The notes: generated by a model from the sequence alone, not told the origin. 64,000 nt of DNA from Parvibaculum sp036499025 (GCA_036499025.1 DASYEM010000079.1:33979-97978); one strand, 5' to 3'. Numbered from the stretch's first letter, positions 33,028 to 41,314 are shown. Numbers and translations are program-made.

Positions 33028-33460
33028 AGATGAAAAACGCCGCTCGGAAAACCGTGCATAACAAATCCCGTTATTTCACGAAGCGGGGACAAGTGCTTGT
33101 CGCCTGTCGCCCAAAGTCACCGGAAAGTCGTCGGTTCTTGCCGAACCAGACGCCGTAATTGTTGTCGTCGCGGTTGCAGGCAAGACAAGACGTCGCATTC
33201 CGCCTTATCCCGCATAATAAATTTAATCCCCGAACTTCTCCGACCCGGATTGGCGGATGGCCCGGGGCCGCGCGATCCAAAAGACACCCTGAACCGCGAG
33301 GGGTTCACATGTTTCGACTGGATCGTCCCAATTGTTTATACCATATCATTCTAGTAGAGAAAGCGCTTTTTATATCCCCGCTGGTTTCGTTTCCCCTCTC
33401 CTTCATTCTTCTTAACCAGTTTTTGCAGCAAGATGGGTGGCGGATCGAAGGAGCGGCGGC

Positions 33461-34936
33461 GTGGCTATCGGGGCATATCTTCACAAGGTTATGGCGACGG
33501 ATGCGGTTTCGCATTCGGAGGCCGTATTGTGTGTCGACCTCGACGGAACGCTTTGCCGTACCGATACGCTGATCGAAGCCATTCTACTTCTCATCAAGCA
33601 GCAACCGTTGAGCGTATTTCTGCTCCCGCTCTGGCTATTGCGCGGCAAGGCGGGATTCAAGGCCGCGATTGCGGCGCGGGTCTGCTTCGACGCGGCGGCG
33701 CTTCCCTATAATGACGAACTGATCGACTGGCTGCGCGCGGAACATGCGAAAGGGCGGCGTATTGCGCTCACCTCCGGCGCGAATGAAAAGATCGTCGCGG
33801 CGGTGGCCGCCCATCTCGGCATTTTCTGTTCCATTATTGCAAGCGACGAGACGACCAATCGGACGGGCGCGACGAAGGCCGCAGCGCTGAAGGCGCAGTT
33901 CGGCGATTTCGATTATGTCGGCAACGATCATGTCGATCTGCCGGTCTGGAGCGCGGCGAAGACGGCTATTCTCAGCGCGCGTTCGGCGAAGATCGAACAT
34001 GAATTGTCGCAGCAGATTTCCTTTGGCCGCGTCTTTCACGCCCAAGCGGCGCCATCGTCACGGTTGAAGCTCTGGGTGCGCGCCCTGCGTCTGCATCAAT
34101 GGGTCAAGAATACTCTGATGTTCGTGCCGCTGGTGCTCGCCCATCAATTTTTCAACGCCGACAAGGTAGCGACGCTCGTTCTCGGTTTCATCGCGTTCAA
34201 CATCGCTGCGTCGAGCGTCTATGTGCTGAACGATCTGCTCGATCTCGCCGCCGACCGCAAACATCCGCGCAAGAAAAAGCGCCCCTTCGCCGCCGCCGAT
34301 CTGCCGTTGGCGCATGGGATCGCCGTTTTGCCGGTTCTGTTCGTGACGGGATTTGGGTTGGCGCTTTATGCGAGCCCGGCATTCACCGGGGTTCTCGCCG
34401 GTTACTATGTGCTGACGCTCGCCTATTCCTTCGATCTGAAGCGTCGCGCGTTGCTCGATGTCTTCACGCTTGCCTCTCTCTACACATTGCGCATCATCGC
34501 GGGTGCGGCGGCGGCGAGTGTCGAGCTTTCGCCCTGGCTGCTCGGCTTTTCGATCTTCCTGTTTCTCAGCCTTGGTGTCGTCAAGCGCGTGGCCGAAATC
34601 GATTCCAGCCGCCAGCGTGGCATTACCGAAGTCGCGGGACGCGGCTACCGGATCGACGACCTTCGAATGCTTGAAATGCTGGGCGTCGCCGCCGGTTATG
34701 CGAGCGTCGTCGTTCTGGCGCTTTATGTCAGCGCGCCTGAAAGCAAGCTGCTCTATCCGCATCATCAACTGCTCTGGATGTTCGCGCCGTTGCTTCTCTA
34801 TTGGATCAGCCGCGTCTGGCTCGTCACGCATCGCGGCGAAATGCATGACGATCCGATCGTCTTCGCGTTGAAGGATTCTCCGAGCCGCATTGTCGGCCTC
34901 CTGACCGTGCTCGTTCTCCAGCTCGCGGCTTTCTGA
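33461..34936 (+). CDS. HAD phosphatase-UbiA fusion, decaprenyl-phosphate phosphoribosyltransferase-like
   Basis: A 491-residue bifunctional protein. The N-terminal 190 residues are a HAD hydrolase (LCVDLDGTLCRTD, LTSGAN, YVGNDHVDLPVW). The C-terminal part is a polytopic UbiA prenyltransferase with NDLLDLAADRKHPRKKKRPF (about 256-275) and a second Asp-rich loop near YSFDLKRRALLDV. The UbiA half resembles Mycobacterium Rv3806c, which moves phosphoribose from PRPP to decaprenyl phosphate. The HAD half could remove the 5-phosphate, the step assigned to Rv3807c. Start GTG 33461 has AAGGAG seven bases upstream; ATG 33491 is an alternative. It is followed two bases later by DprE1-like and DprE2-like genes, supporting this role. 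Confidence 0.85.
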   Translation: MAIGAYLHKVMATDAVSHSEAVLCVDLDGTLCRTDTLIEAILLLIKQQPLSVFLLPLWLLRGKAGFKAAIAARVCFDAAALPYNDELIDWLRAEHAKGRRIALTSGANEKIVAAVAAHLGIFCSIIASDETTNRTGATKAAALKAQFGDFDYVGNDHVDLPVWSAAKTAILSARSAKIEHELSQQISFGRVFHAQAAPSSRLKLWVRALRLHQWVKNTLMFVPLVLAHQFFNADKVATLVLGFIAFNIAASSVYVLNDLLDLAADRKHPRKKKRPFAAADLPLAHGIAVLPVLFVTGFGLALYASPAFTGVLAGYYVLTLAYSFDLKRRALLDVFTLASLYTLRIIAGAAAASVELSPWLLGFSIFLFLSLGVVKRVAEIDSSRQRGITEVAGRGYRIDDLRMLEMLGVAAGYASVVVLALYVSAPESKLLYPHHQLLWMFAPLLLYWISRVWLVTHRGEMHDDPIVFALKDSPSRIVGLLTVLVLQLAAF

Positions 34937-34938
34937 CG

Positions 34939-36288
34939 ATGGCCGAGGCGGAAGGAACGCAAAGGGCAAGCTGGGGCGGCTACCCGGCGAGCGCGCAGAC
35001 ATTGCGCGCTGTCCGCGACCGCCATGCGCCGCTGGAGCTCATCTCCGACGAAACCGTTCTGCCCTATGGCAATGGGCGCAGCTATGGCGACAGTTGCCTC
35101 AATGATGGCGGCGTATTGCTCGACGCGCGCGCGCTCGACAAATTCATTGCCTTCGATGCCGATACTGGAATTCTGACCTGCGAGGCGGGCGTCACGCTTG
35201 CGGGTATCATCGATCTCGCTTTGCCGCGCGGATGGTTCCTGCCGGTGACGCCGGGCACGCAATTCGTTACCGTCGCGGGCGCCATCGCGAACGATGTTCA
35301 CGGCAAGAACCATCACCATGAGGGCACGTTCGGCGCGCATGTGGAGAGCTTCGAGCTTCTGACATCGGACGGTGCGCGACGCCTTTGCTCGCCCACGGAG
35401 AATGCCGCGCTGTTTGCGGCGACCATCGGCGGTCTCGGCCTGACCGGCCTCATCACCTTGGCGACGATCAGGCTCAAGCGTGTGGCCTCCGCCTTTCTCA
35501 GCGGCCGGTCGATCAAGTTCGGCAATCTCGACGAGTTCTTCGCACTAAGCGCCGCTTCGACGGCGGCGCATGAATATACGGTGTCCTGGATCGATTGCCT
35601 CGGCTCGGGTGCAACGCTGGGGCGCGGCATTTTCATGCGCGCAAATCCGGCGAGCGCCGAAGACGTCGCAGAGAAAGGCGCGAAGGCGCCAGGCAGGCTG
35701 CCGCTGACGGTGCCGGTCATGCCGCCGCTGTCGCTCGTCAACAAGCTGACGCTGAAGCCTTTCAACTGGGCTTATTACAATCGCCAGCAGACGAGGGAGA
35801 TCGACAAGCTCTGGCATTACAGCTCTTTCCACTATCCGCTCGACGCCATCGGCCGTTGGAACCGGATCTACGGGCCGAAGGGTTTTCTGCAATATCAATG
35901 CGTGGTGCCGCCAGACGATCAGCGCGCCGTGTCCGAAGCGCTGCTCGGTGAAATCAGCCGCTCGGGGCAGGGATCGTTTCTCGTCGTCTTCAAGACGTTC
36001 GGCGCGCGGCAATCGCCGGGGCTTCTGTCTTTTCCGATGGCGGGAACGACGCTGGCGCTGGATTTTCCGATCATCGGACCTTCGACCTTCGCGCTTCTTG
36101 ACCGGCTCGACGCCATCGTCGTCGAAGCGGGCGGGCGTATTTATCCGGCCAAGGATGCGCGCATGTCGGCGGAGACGTTCCGGCGCGGCTATCCGAAGCT
36201 CGAAGAGTTCAGAAAATTTGTCGATCCGCGTTTCAGTTCGAGTTTCGAGCGGCGCGTCATGAGAAACGATGGTGGGGGGGATCGCTGA
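34939..36288 (+). CDS. DprE1-like FAD-dependent decaprenylphosphoryl-ribose oxidase
   Basis: A 449-residue VAO/PCMH-type flavoprotein. The FAD-binding signatures are VLPYGNGRSYGDSCLN, TPGTQFVTVAGAIANDVHGKNHH and a C-terminal YPAKDARMSAETF with the family Lys. In mycobacteria DprE1 oxidises the C2' hydroxyl of decaprenylphosphoryl-ribose. The segment aligned with the inhibitor-target Cys387 region reads GTTLALDFPI, giving Ala373 at that place. It sits in one operon with the HAD-UbiA fusion and an SDR, and its stop shares a base with the SDR start. Confidence 0.88.
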   Translation: MAEAEGTQRASWGGYPASAQTLRAVRDRHAPLELISDETVLPYGNGRSYGDSCLNDGGVLLDARALDKFIAFDADTGILTCEAGVTLAGIIDLALPRGWFLPVTPGTQFVTVAGAIANDVHGKNHHHEGTFGAHVESFELLTSDGARRLCSPTENAALFAATIGGLGLTGLITLATIRLKRVASAFLSGRSIKFGNLDEFFALSAASTAAHEYTVSWIDCLGSGATLGRGIFMRANPASAEDVAEKGAKAPGRLPLTVPVMPPLSLVNKLTLKPFNWAYYNRQQTREIDKLWHYSSFHYPLDAIGRWNRIYGPKGFLQYQCVVPPDDQRAVSEALLGEISRSGQGSFLVVFKTFGARQSPGLLSFPMAGTTLALDFPIIGPSTFALLDRLDAIVVEAGGRIYPAKDARMSAETFRRGYPKLEEFRKFVDPRFSSSFERRVMRNDGGGDR

Positions 36289-37022
36289 TGCTGCGTATTG
36301 CCATATTCGGGGCGACTTCGGGGATCGCGCAAGCCGCCGCGCGCGATTTCGCCAAAGAGGGCGCGCATTTCTTTCTGGTGGCGCGCGGCGCGACGGCGCT
36401 TGCCGATATGGCCGCCGACCTGACGGTGCGCGGCGCCGGCGGGGCGACGGTGCGTGTTGCCGATCTGAGCGATCCCGGATCGCTTGCCGCTCTTTGCGAC
36501 GAGGCGCGAGAGGCGCTTGGCGGCATCGACGTCGCGCTGATCGCGCATGGCGTCTTGCCGGATCAGGAGGTTTGCGAAGCCTCCGCCGCTGCAACGCTCG
36601 ATGTCTTGCAGATCAATACGATGTCGCCTGCCGCGCTGATGATACGGCTTGGCGATATCATGTCGGCGCAGGGGAGCGGCACGCTGGCGATTATCTCATC
36701 GGTTGCGGGCGACAGGGGACGGCCAAGCAATTTCATCTATGGCGCATCGAAGTCGCTGCTTTCAACGCTGGGCGAGGGCATGGCGCTGAAACTTGCCACG
36801 CGCGGCGTCAAGGTGCTGGTCGTCAAGCCGGGTTTCGTCGATACGAAGATGACGGCGGATTTCAAGAAGGGCTTGCTGTGGGCTTCCGCCGCCAGCGTGG
36901 GCGGGGCCATTGCCGCCGCCGTGAAGGCGGGCAAGAGCGGCGCGATCTACACGCCGGGCTGGTGGCGGTTCATCATGCTCGCGATCAAGTTCGCGCCGGG
37001 TTTTTTGGTCAGGCGGATGTGA
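36288..37022 (+). CDS. DprE2-like short-chain reductase
   Basis: A 244-residue SDR with an N-terminal IFGATSGIAQAAAR cofactor motif, the catalytic Ser in ISSVAGDRG and Tyr/Lys in YGASKS. A hydrophobic C-terminal segment (WRFIMLAIKFAPGFLVRRM) could associate it with the membrane. In the mycobacterial pathway DprE2 reduces the 2-keto intermediate to decaprenylphosphoryl-arabinose. The one-base overlap with the DprE1-like gene and the upstream UbiA gene make that role the best inference. Confidence 0.87.
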   Translation: MLRIAIFGATSGIAQAAARDFAKEGAHFFLVARGATALADMAADLTVRGAGGATVRVADLSDPGSLAALCDEAREALGGIDVALIAHGVLPDQEVCEASAAATLDVLQINTMSPAALMIRLGDIMSAQGSGTLAIISSVAGDRGRPSNFIYGASKSLLSTLGEGMALKLATRGVKVLVVKPGFVDTKMTADFKKGLLWASAASVGGAIAAAVKAGKSGAIYTPGWWRFIMLAIKFAPGFLVRRM

Positions 37023-37032
37023 CGTGCATATT

Positions 37033-37476
37033 CTAGTCGTTGCGAGGGACGAGTTGCGCACGTTGGCGGTCGCGATTGGCGAGAAAAGATTTCGCAATGG
37101 TCTGCAGAAAGCCCGGCGGAACGCGACCGTAAATCACCGTCGCGGGACGGCGATCCGGGATCGGACGTAAATCCGGGCCCGGCCATATGAAAGAATTGGC
37201 CTCGGTCGTGACGATCCAGGAGGGCTCTCCATCCAAACCGATCGCGCGTTTGAGACGATCTGGAAAAGCGACGGCGTCCGCGGGATCGGATGGCGGTGTG
37301 TGGGTGACGGCGAGGACAACCAACTCCGTCGTGCCAGAGGCATTTCTCAGCGATAAAGCAAGGACAAGAGCGGGCCGATCTTTTCGGCCTTCGCTTTTTC
37401 CGCGCCGGTTTTCATTGGCCCAAAGATAAGCATACCGGATAATGTCGCCCGGTTGCGGGGCCACTTTCATCGTCAC
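37033..37476 (-). CDS. PemK/MazF-like toxin
   Basis: A 147-residue protein with the PemK/MazF endoribonuclease opening PGDIIRYAY...GRKDRPALVLAL and later WIVTTEANSFIWPG and ATVIYGRVPP. These RNases cleave mRNA. The insertion between PGDI and RPALVL is longer than in MazF, as in the plasmid-maintenance-like subgroup. Its start overlaps the antitoxin stop by four bases. It is convergent with the arabinose operon and probably unrelated to it. Confidence 0.8.
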   Translation of the reverse strand: MTMKVAPQPGDIIRYAYLWANENRRGKSEGRKDRPALVLALSLRNASGTTELVVLAVTHTPPSDPADAVAFPDRLKRAIGLDGEPSWIVTTEANSFIWPGPDLRPIPDRRPATVIYGRVPPGFLQTIAKSFLANRDRQRAQLVPRND

Positions 37477-37730
37477 TTTTTCTTGCGAGCCAGCGTCTCA
37501 ATGTCCGCCAGAAAGCGGTCGGGCGTCTCGCCAGCAAGGAATGCCTGCTGGTCGCGCTGCTTCAATCGCTCATATTCATCGACGGAGAGAAGGACATTTC
37601 GCGGCCGTCCATTTTTTGTGACGATCACGGGATGAGCCAGTGAAATGTCGCTGTAATGCGAGAACTGCCGGACCAGCTCTCCGGCTGTCGCCGTGACATT
37701 TTCGCTTTTGGGCATCAAGGCATCTTTCAT
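37473..37730 (-). CDS. Phd/YefM-like antitoxin
   Basis: An 85-residue antitoxin of the Phd/YefM fold: ENVTATAGELVRQFSHYSDISLAHPVIVTKNGRPRNVLLSVDEYERLK (in parts) carries the DNA-binding N-terminus and VTKNGRPRNVLLS strand. The tail (FLADIETLARKKK) would cover the toxin. The start is uncertain: ATG 37730, 37715 or 37745. The last would lie within an AT-rich palindrome that is likely the operator. Confidence 0.8.
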   Translation of the reverse strand: MKDALMPKSENVTATAGELVRQFSHYSDISLAHPVIVTKNGRPRNVLLSVDEYERLKQRDQQAFLAGETPDRFLADIETLARKKK

Positions 37731-37743
37731 GTATATTATATAC
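37731..37743. promoter_or_regulatory. Operator palindrome of the PemIK-like operon
   Basis: GTATATTATATAC is symmetric about its central base and touches the antitoxin start. A further AT-rich TATA-type stretch continues to about 37,770. It is a likely combined promoter and antitoxin binding site. Confidence 0.5.
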
Positions 37744-37780
37744 AAGACATAATATACATATAATACCTAAAATATCAAGA

Positions 37781-38767
37781 TCAAGCGACGCCGGCGCGCA
37801 GGAAGTCGTGGATGTGGACGACGCCGACCGGCTTGCCGCTTTCGACCACGAAGAGGCTGGTGATCTTCTTTTCGTTGAGGAAGTTCAGCGCTTCGGAAAC
37901 AAGCATGGTCGGCGGCACGGTCTTCGGCGTCCTGTTCATGATGTCGCCGACATGTTTTTCCAGAAGGTCCGGGCCCATGTGGCGGCGCAGGTCGCCGTCG
38001 GTGACGATGCCCGCCAGTTTGCCGCTCGCATCGACGATGCCGAGGCAGCCGAGGCTCTTGCGCGACATTTCGATGAGCGCCTGAGACATCGGCGCGTCGG
38101 CGCTTGTCAGCGGCAGTTCGTCATCCTTGTGCATGATGTCGCCGACATGGCGCAGCGCCGCGCCGAGCTTGCCACCCGGATGGAAGACGTGGAAATCGCT
38201 GGCGGTGAAGCCCTTGCGCTCAAGCAGGGCGACGGCGAGCGCATCGCCAAGGGCGAGTTGCATCGTCGTCGATGTGGTCGGCGCGGCGGTGGAGCGGCAG
38301 GCTTCCTCGACCTTGGGGAGCAGCAGCGCGATGTCGGCGGCTTGCGCCAATGCGCTTTTTTTCTGCGAGGTCATGCCGATGAGGGGAATGGCGAAGCGCT
38401 TGGCGTAGGAAATGGTGCTGAGGAGCTCGGCGGATTCGCCAGACCAGGAGAGCGCGAGGATCGCGTCTTCCTTCGTAATCATGCCGAGATCGCCGTGGCT
38501 CGCCTCCGCCGGGTGAACGAATTGCGAGGGGGTGCCGGTCGAGGCCAATGTCGCCGCGATCTTGCGGGCGATGTGTCCGCTTTTGCCCATGCCGGTGATG
38601 ATGACGCGGCCATTGACGGCGGCGAGAATTTCGACGGCTTGCGTGAAGCTGCCGTCGAGGGAGGCGGCGAGAGCCTGCAGTCCGGCGGTTTCAAGCGCCA
38701 GGGTGCGGCGGGCGGAGACCAGATGGTCGGGCTTATCGCTTTTTCCAGAGGTGTTCGGCGAAGACAA
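37781..38767 (-). CDS. Arabinose-5-phosphate isomerase, KdsD/KpsF/GutQ type
   Basis: An enzyme interconverting ribulose-5-phosphate and arabinose-5-phosphate, the first step towards Kdo. The SIS domain has GMGKSGHIARKIAATLAS, HPAEASHGDLG and SWSGESAELL; two CBS domains follow (DIMHKDDELPL..., DIMNRTPKTVPP...). A TTG start at 38767 gives 328 residues, the same as E. coli KdsD. The frame is open to an ATG at 38899, but the extra part is Pro/Ser-rich and unlike the family. Located at the edge of the polysaccharide locus, it may be the dedicated KpsF-like copy for a Kdo-containing linker or polymer. Confidence 0.88.
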   Translation of the reverse strand: MSSPNTSGKSDKPDHLVSARRTLALETAGLQALAASLDGSFTQAVEILAAVNGRVIITGMGKSGHIARKIAATLASTGTPSQFVHPAEASHGDLGMITKEDAILALSWSGESAELLSTISYAKRFAIPLIGMTSQKKSALAQAADIALLLPKVEEACRSTAAPTTSTTMQLALGDALAVALLERKGFTASDFHVFHPGGKLGAALRHVGDIMHKDDELPLTSADAPMSQALIEMSRKSLGCLGIVDASGKLAGIVTDGDLRRHMGPDLLEKHVGDIMNRTPKTVPPTMLVSEALNFLNEKKITSLFVVESGKPVGVVHIHDFLRAGVA

Positions 38768-39071
38768 GACGGAGATCTCCCGGTGTCGATCAGACGGCGC
38801 GCTTGATGGCGACCATATCAGATTTTTCGCGGCGTCAGGCGGAGCGTTTGGCGGCGATGGCAAGGGCAATTCGCGCCAAGGCGGGTGCATTCCTACCATT
38901 CATTAATGATATAATTATCTGATTGCCGCTCAAATGCCGAATGGGCGCGGGATCGGCGCGGAGCCGCCGGGCCCTCGGCATTTTGTCGGTCGTGATGTCG
39001 TGGGTCGCCATGGAGCGCCCAGAGAGCGGAAAGTGCGGGGCTTCATCGTGTTCGGGGGCATTGTCAGGCGC
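38768..39071. other. Divergent control region at the start of the polysaccharide locus
   Basis: About 300 bases between the divergent isomerase and phosphatase genes. It contains an AT-rich core at 38,899-38,925 with TATAAT at 38910-38915. No coding signal of its own is convincing, though both flanking frames are open into it. Confidence 0.4.
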
Positions 39072-39854
39072 ATGCGCGGGGCGGCGGCGGAAAGCGAAGG
39101 GACCGCGTCCCGGACGCCCGACGGCACGCGCATTTACGCGATAGGCGATATTCATGGCCGAGACGATCTGCTGGGCGAGTTGCTGGCGCGCGTCGAGGAG
39201 GATGCGCGGCAGGCGGGTCCGGCGCGGAATTTTCTTATTTATCTCGGCGATTATGTCGATCGCGGATTGCAGTCGCGGCAGGTGCTGGAGCGTCTGACGG
39301 GCGGCGCGCCGCGAGGCTTCGAGGCCGTGCATCTCAAAGGCAATCACGAAGCGGCGATGCTCGATTTTCTGCGCGACGCGCAGACCGGGCGGAGCTGGAA
39401 ATATTACGGCGGGCTTGAGACGCTGCATTCCTACGGCGTTCAGGACCTTGCGCTGTCGGATAACGCCGAAGGTTTCGAGGAGGCGCGCGGCGCCTTCGAG
39501 CGGGCGCTGCCGGAGACGCATCGGCGGTTTCTCGAAGCGCTGCCGCTGTCGGTTGAATTCGGCGATTATTATTTCGCGCATGCGGGTGTGCGGCCCGGCG
39601 TGGCGCTGGCGCGGCAGGTTGAGGAAGACCTGTTGTGGATCAGGGATGATTTTCTGGAGTCGCGCGCCTCGTTCGGAAAGATCGTGGTGCATGGACATAC
39701 GCCGCGCGAAGAGGCGGTGTTCCGGCCCAATCGCATCGGCATCGACACGGGGGCTTACATGACAGGCGTGTTGACCTGTCTGGTGCTGGAGGGCGTGTCG
39801 CGCCGTCTGGTGCAGACGGGCGATCAGGCAACGTTGCGCAAAGCGGCGTATTGA
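39072..39854 (+). CDS. PPP-family metallophosphatase
   Basis: A 260-residue serine/threonine-type protein phosphatase-like enzyme with all metal motifs: YAIGDIHGRDD, YLGDYVDRG, LKGNHE and VVHGHTP. The start is uncertain; ATG 39072 is used, GTG 39033 is possible. It lies 19 bases before the OPX export gene and near the BY-kinase of the same locus, where Wzb-type tyrosine phosphatases usually occur. It may therefore reverse kinase phosphorylation, or act on an unrelated substrate such as a nucleotide. Confidence 0.82.
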   Translation: MRGAAAESEGTASRTPDGTRIYAIGDIHGRDDLLGELLARVEEDARQAGPARNFLIYLGDYVDRGLQSRQVLERLTGGAPRGFEAVHLKGNHEAAMLDFLRDAQTGRSWKYYGGLETLHSYGVQDLALSDNAEGFEEARGAFERALPETHRRFLEALPLSVEFGDYYFAHAGVRPGVALARQVEEDLLWIRDDFLESRASFGKIVVHGHTPREEAVFRPNRIGIDTGAYMTGVLTCLVLEGVSRRLVQTGDQATLRKAAY

Positions 39855-39873
39855 GATGGATCTGGAAGGGGCC

Positions 39874-40473
39874 ATGATGATTCGATCTGCTGCCGCATGG
39901 ATATGCAGGGCCGCGACGCTGGGCATTCTGATCGCCGGACTTGGGGCATGCGCGACGAGCGGAGGGAACCAAGCGGCCCCGAGCGCGTTGCCAACGCAAC
40001 AAGGGGTATCCGCCAATCTCGATTACAGGCTCGGCGCGGGCGACAAGCTCAGGGTCATCGTCTTCGGCGAACAGGATTTGTCGGGCGAATTCGACGTGAC
40101 CGGGACCGGCAAGGCGTCGCTGCCGCTGATCGGGCAGGTTCAGGCGACCGGGCTGACGCTGGATGAATTCGAGCAGGAGATCGCGGGGAAGCTCAAGGAA
40201 GGCTATCTGACCAATCCGAAGATCAGCGTTGAAGTACTCAATTACAGGCCGTTCTACATCATGGGGGAAGTCGATAAGCCGGGGGAATATCCCTATACCA
40301 GCGCCATGACGGTGCTCAACGCGGTGGCGGTGGCGGGCGGGTTCACCTATCGCGCCAGCCAGGATCACGTGTTCATCACGCGCGGGGGCAGGGAGGAGGA
40401 CGAGTATCCGGCAAATCAGTCCGTACGCGTTCTTCCAGGCGATATCGTGCGGATTCCCGAGCGGTTCTTTTAG
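39874..40473 (+). CDS. Short OPX/Wza-like polysaccharide export lipoprotein
   Basis: A 199-residue lipoprotein (lipobox LIAGLGAC, Cys at about residue 26). The Poly_export domain has YRLGAGDKLRVIVFGEQDLSGEF and an SLBB domain with FYIMGEVDKPGEYPYTSAMTVLNAVAVAGGF (in parts). The start ATG 39874 has GGAAGGGG upstream. It is much shorter than Wza (about 380) and lacks the C-terminal helix that forms the outer-membrane pore, so export needs another outer-membrane protein. The beta-barrel gene at 41,315 is the candidate. Confidence 0.9.
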   Translation: MMIRSAAAWICRAATLGILIAGLGACATSGGNQAAPSALPTQQGVSANLDYRLGAGDKLRVIVFGEQDLSGEFDVTGTGKASLPLIGQVQATGLTLDEFEQEIAGKLKEGYLTNPKISVEVLNYRPFYIMGEVDKPGEYPYTSAMTVLNAVAVAGGFTYRASQDHVFITRGGREEDEYPANQSVRVLPGDIVRIPERFF

Positions 40474-40591
40474 TGAGCGAGCTTTAAGAAATATGGCAAA
40501 GATGCCACGGCGAGACTGAAAACGATGTGGCGGCGGCGCGGTGGAATCCGCGAGCCTTCTTCTCTTTTCGTGGCGTGATATATCTTGCAAG

Positions 40592-40630
40592 TCAGTTGTG
40601 TAAGCCGGGCAAATCAGTTGAGTAAGCGGG
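40592..40630. repeat. Direct repeat upstream of the secreted-protein gene
   Basis: Two copies of TCAGTTG(T/A)GTAAGC followed by a G-rich end, at 40592-40609 and 40614-40630, period 22 bases. The spacing of two helical turns is typical of tandem response-regulator sites. Confidence 0.4.
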
Positions 40631-40633
40631 GAT

Positions 40634-40677
40634 GCCGGTTCGCCGGCGCAGCTTGTCCAGGCCGGATTTGATCCGGC
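40634..40677. repeat. Tandem hairpins before the secreted-protein gene
   Basis: GCCGG-TTCG-CCGGC (40634-40647, UUCG tetraloop) and GCCGGAT-TTG-ATCCGGC (40661-40677). They resemble a dispersed intergenic repeat unit and end just before the AGGGG ribosome site of the next gene. Confidence 0.55.
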
Positions 40678-40690
40678 ATCAGGGGATTTC

Positions 40691-41245
40691 ATGTTGAAGG
40701 CCTGCCTTCTCGCGGCACTGTGCGCCGCCGGTCTCGCCAGCGCGATGCCGGTTGCGCCGGCCTTTGCCGCGGCCGATGCGCAAGCGGGGCTCTCCGCCGC
40801 CGATCAGGACAAGGTCGGCGCGCTGCAGATGCAGGTCGAGGATCTCATCGTCGCCCATGCCGGCGATCCCGAAGCGCTCAAGGCCGCGATCGAAGCGCTG
40901 GCGACGGGCGCGGGCGTCGATCCGGCGCTGGCGGGCAAGGCCATCATCGCCGCGCTGACCCATCCCAAAGGCGAGGCAGCGCGCCGGGCGCTTGCCGATC
41001 ATCCTGTTTTAAAGACCGCCGCCGGGGAAGGTCTTGGCGCGGCGATTGCGTCGATCGCGACCGACCGGCCGGGCCTCGCCACGGCGATGCAGGCGGATGT
41101 GGCGGCATGCGGCGACATGGCGCTCGCGTCTTCGGTGGCTACGGGCGCGCAGAGCGCGACGGCCTCGGTGCGACACCAACATCTCTGGCAGCAGGCGCGG
41201 CTGCCAAAAGACTCGACCCCTGAAACCCCTGCCAGCGCGAACTAG
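40691..41245 (+). CDS. Secreted hypothetical protein
   Basis: A 184-residue protein with a Sec signal (cleavage near PAFAAADA). The body is Ala-rich and predicted all-helical, with DQDKVGALQMQVEDLIVAHAGDPEALKAAIEAL and a single Cys near ACGDMAL. I do not recognise a family. The ribosome site AGGGG is six bases upstream. It lies inside the export gene set between the OPX lipoprotein and the beta-barrel, so a role in periplasmic or outer-membrane steps of polymer export is possible. Confidence 0.65.
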   Translation: MLKACLLAALCAAGLASAMPVAPAFAAADAQAGLSAADQDKVGALQMQVEDLIVAHAGDPEALKAAIEALATGAGVDPALAGKAIIAALTHPKGEAARRALADHPVLKTAAGEGLGAAIASIATDRPGLATAMQADVAACGDMALASSVATGAQSATASVRHQHLWQQARLPKDSTPETPASAN

Positions 41246-41314
41246 CCTCCGGCGACGCGATCCGCCTGCTATAGAGCCGATGACATTGCCGAACCTGTTT
41301 TGTGGAGAACACTC

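Larger units (their letters stand above)
32901..33460. other. Long divergent intergenic region upstream of the arabinose operon
   Basis: About 560 bases with no convincing coding frame. It contains the leader hairpin and an inverted repeat (separate entries), an interrupted palindrome GACAAG-TG-CTTGTC (33088-33101), and a strongly AT-rich stretch at about 33,310-33,420 that is the likely promoter zone for the downstream operon. The AAGGAG ribosome site at 33448-33453 fixes the GTG start at 33461. Confidence 0.5.
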
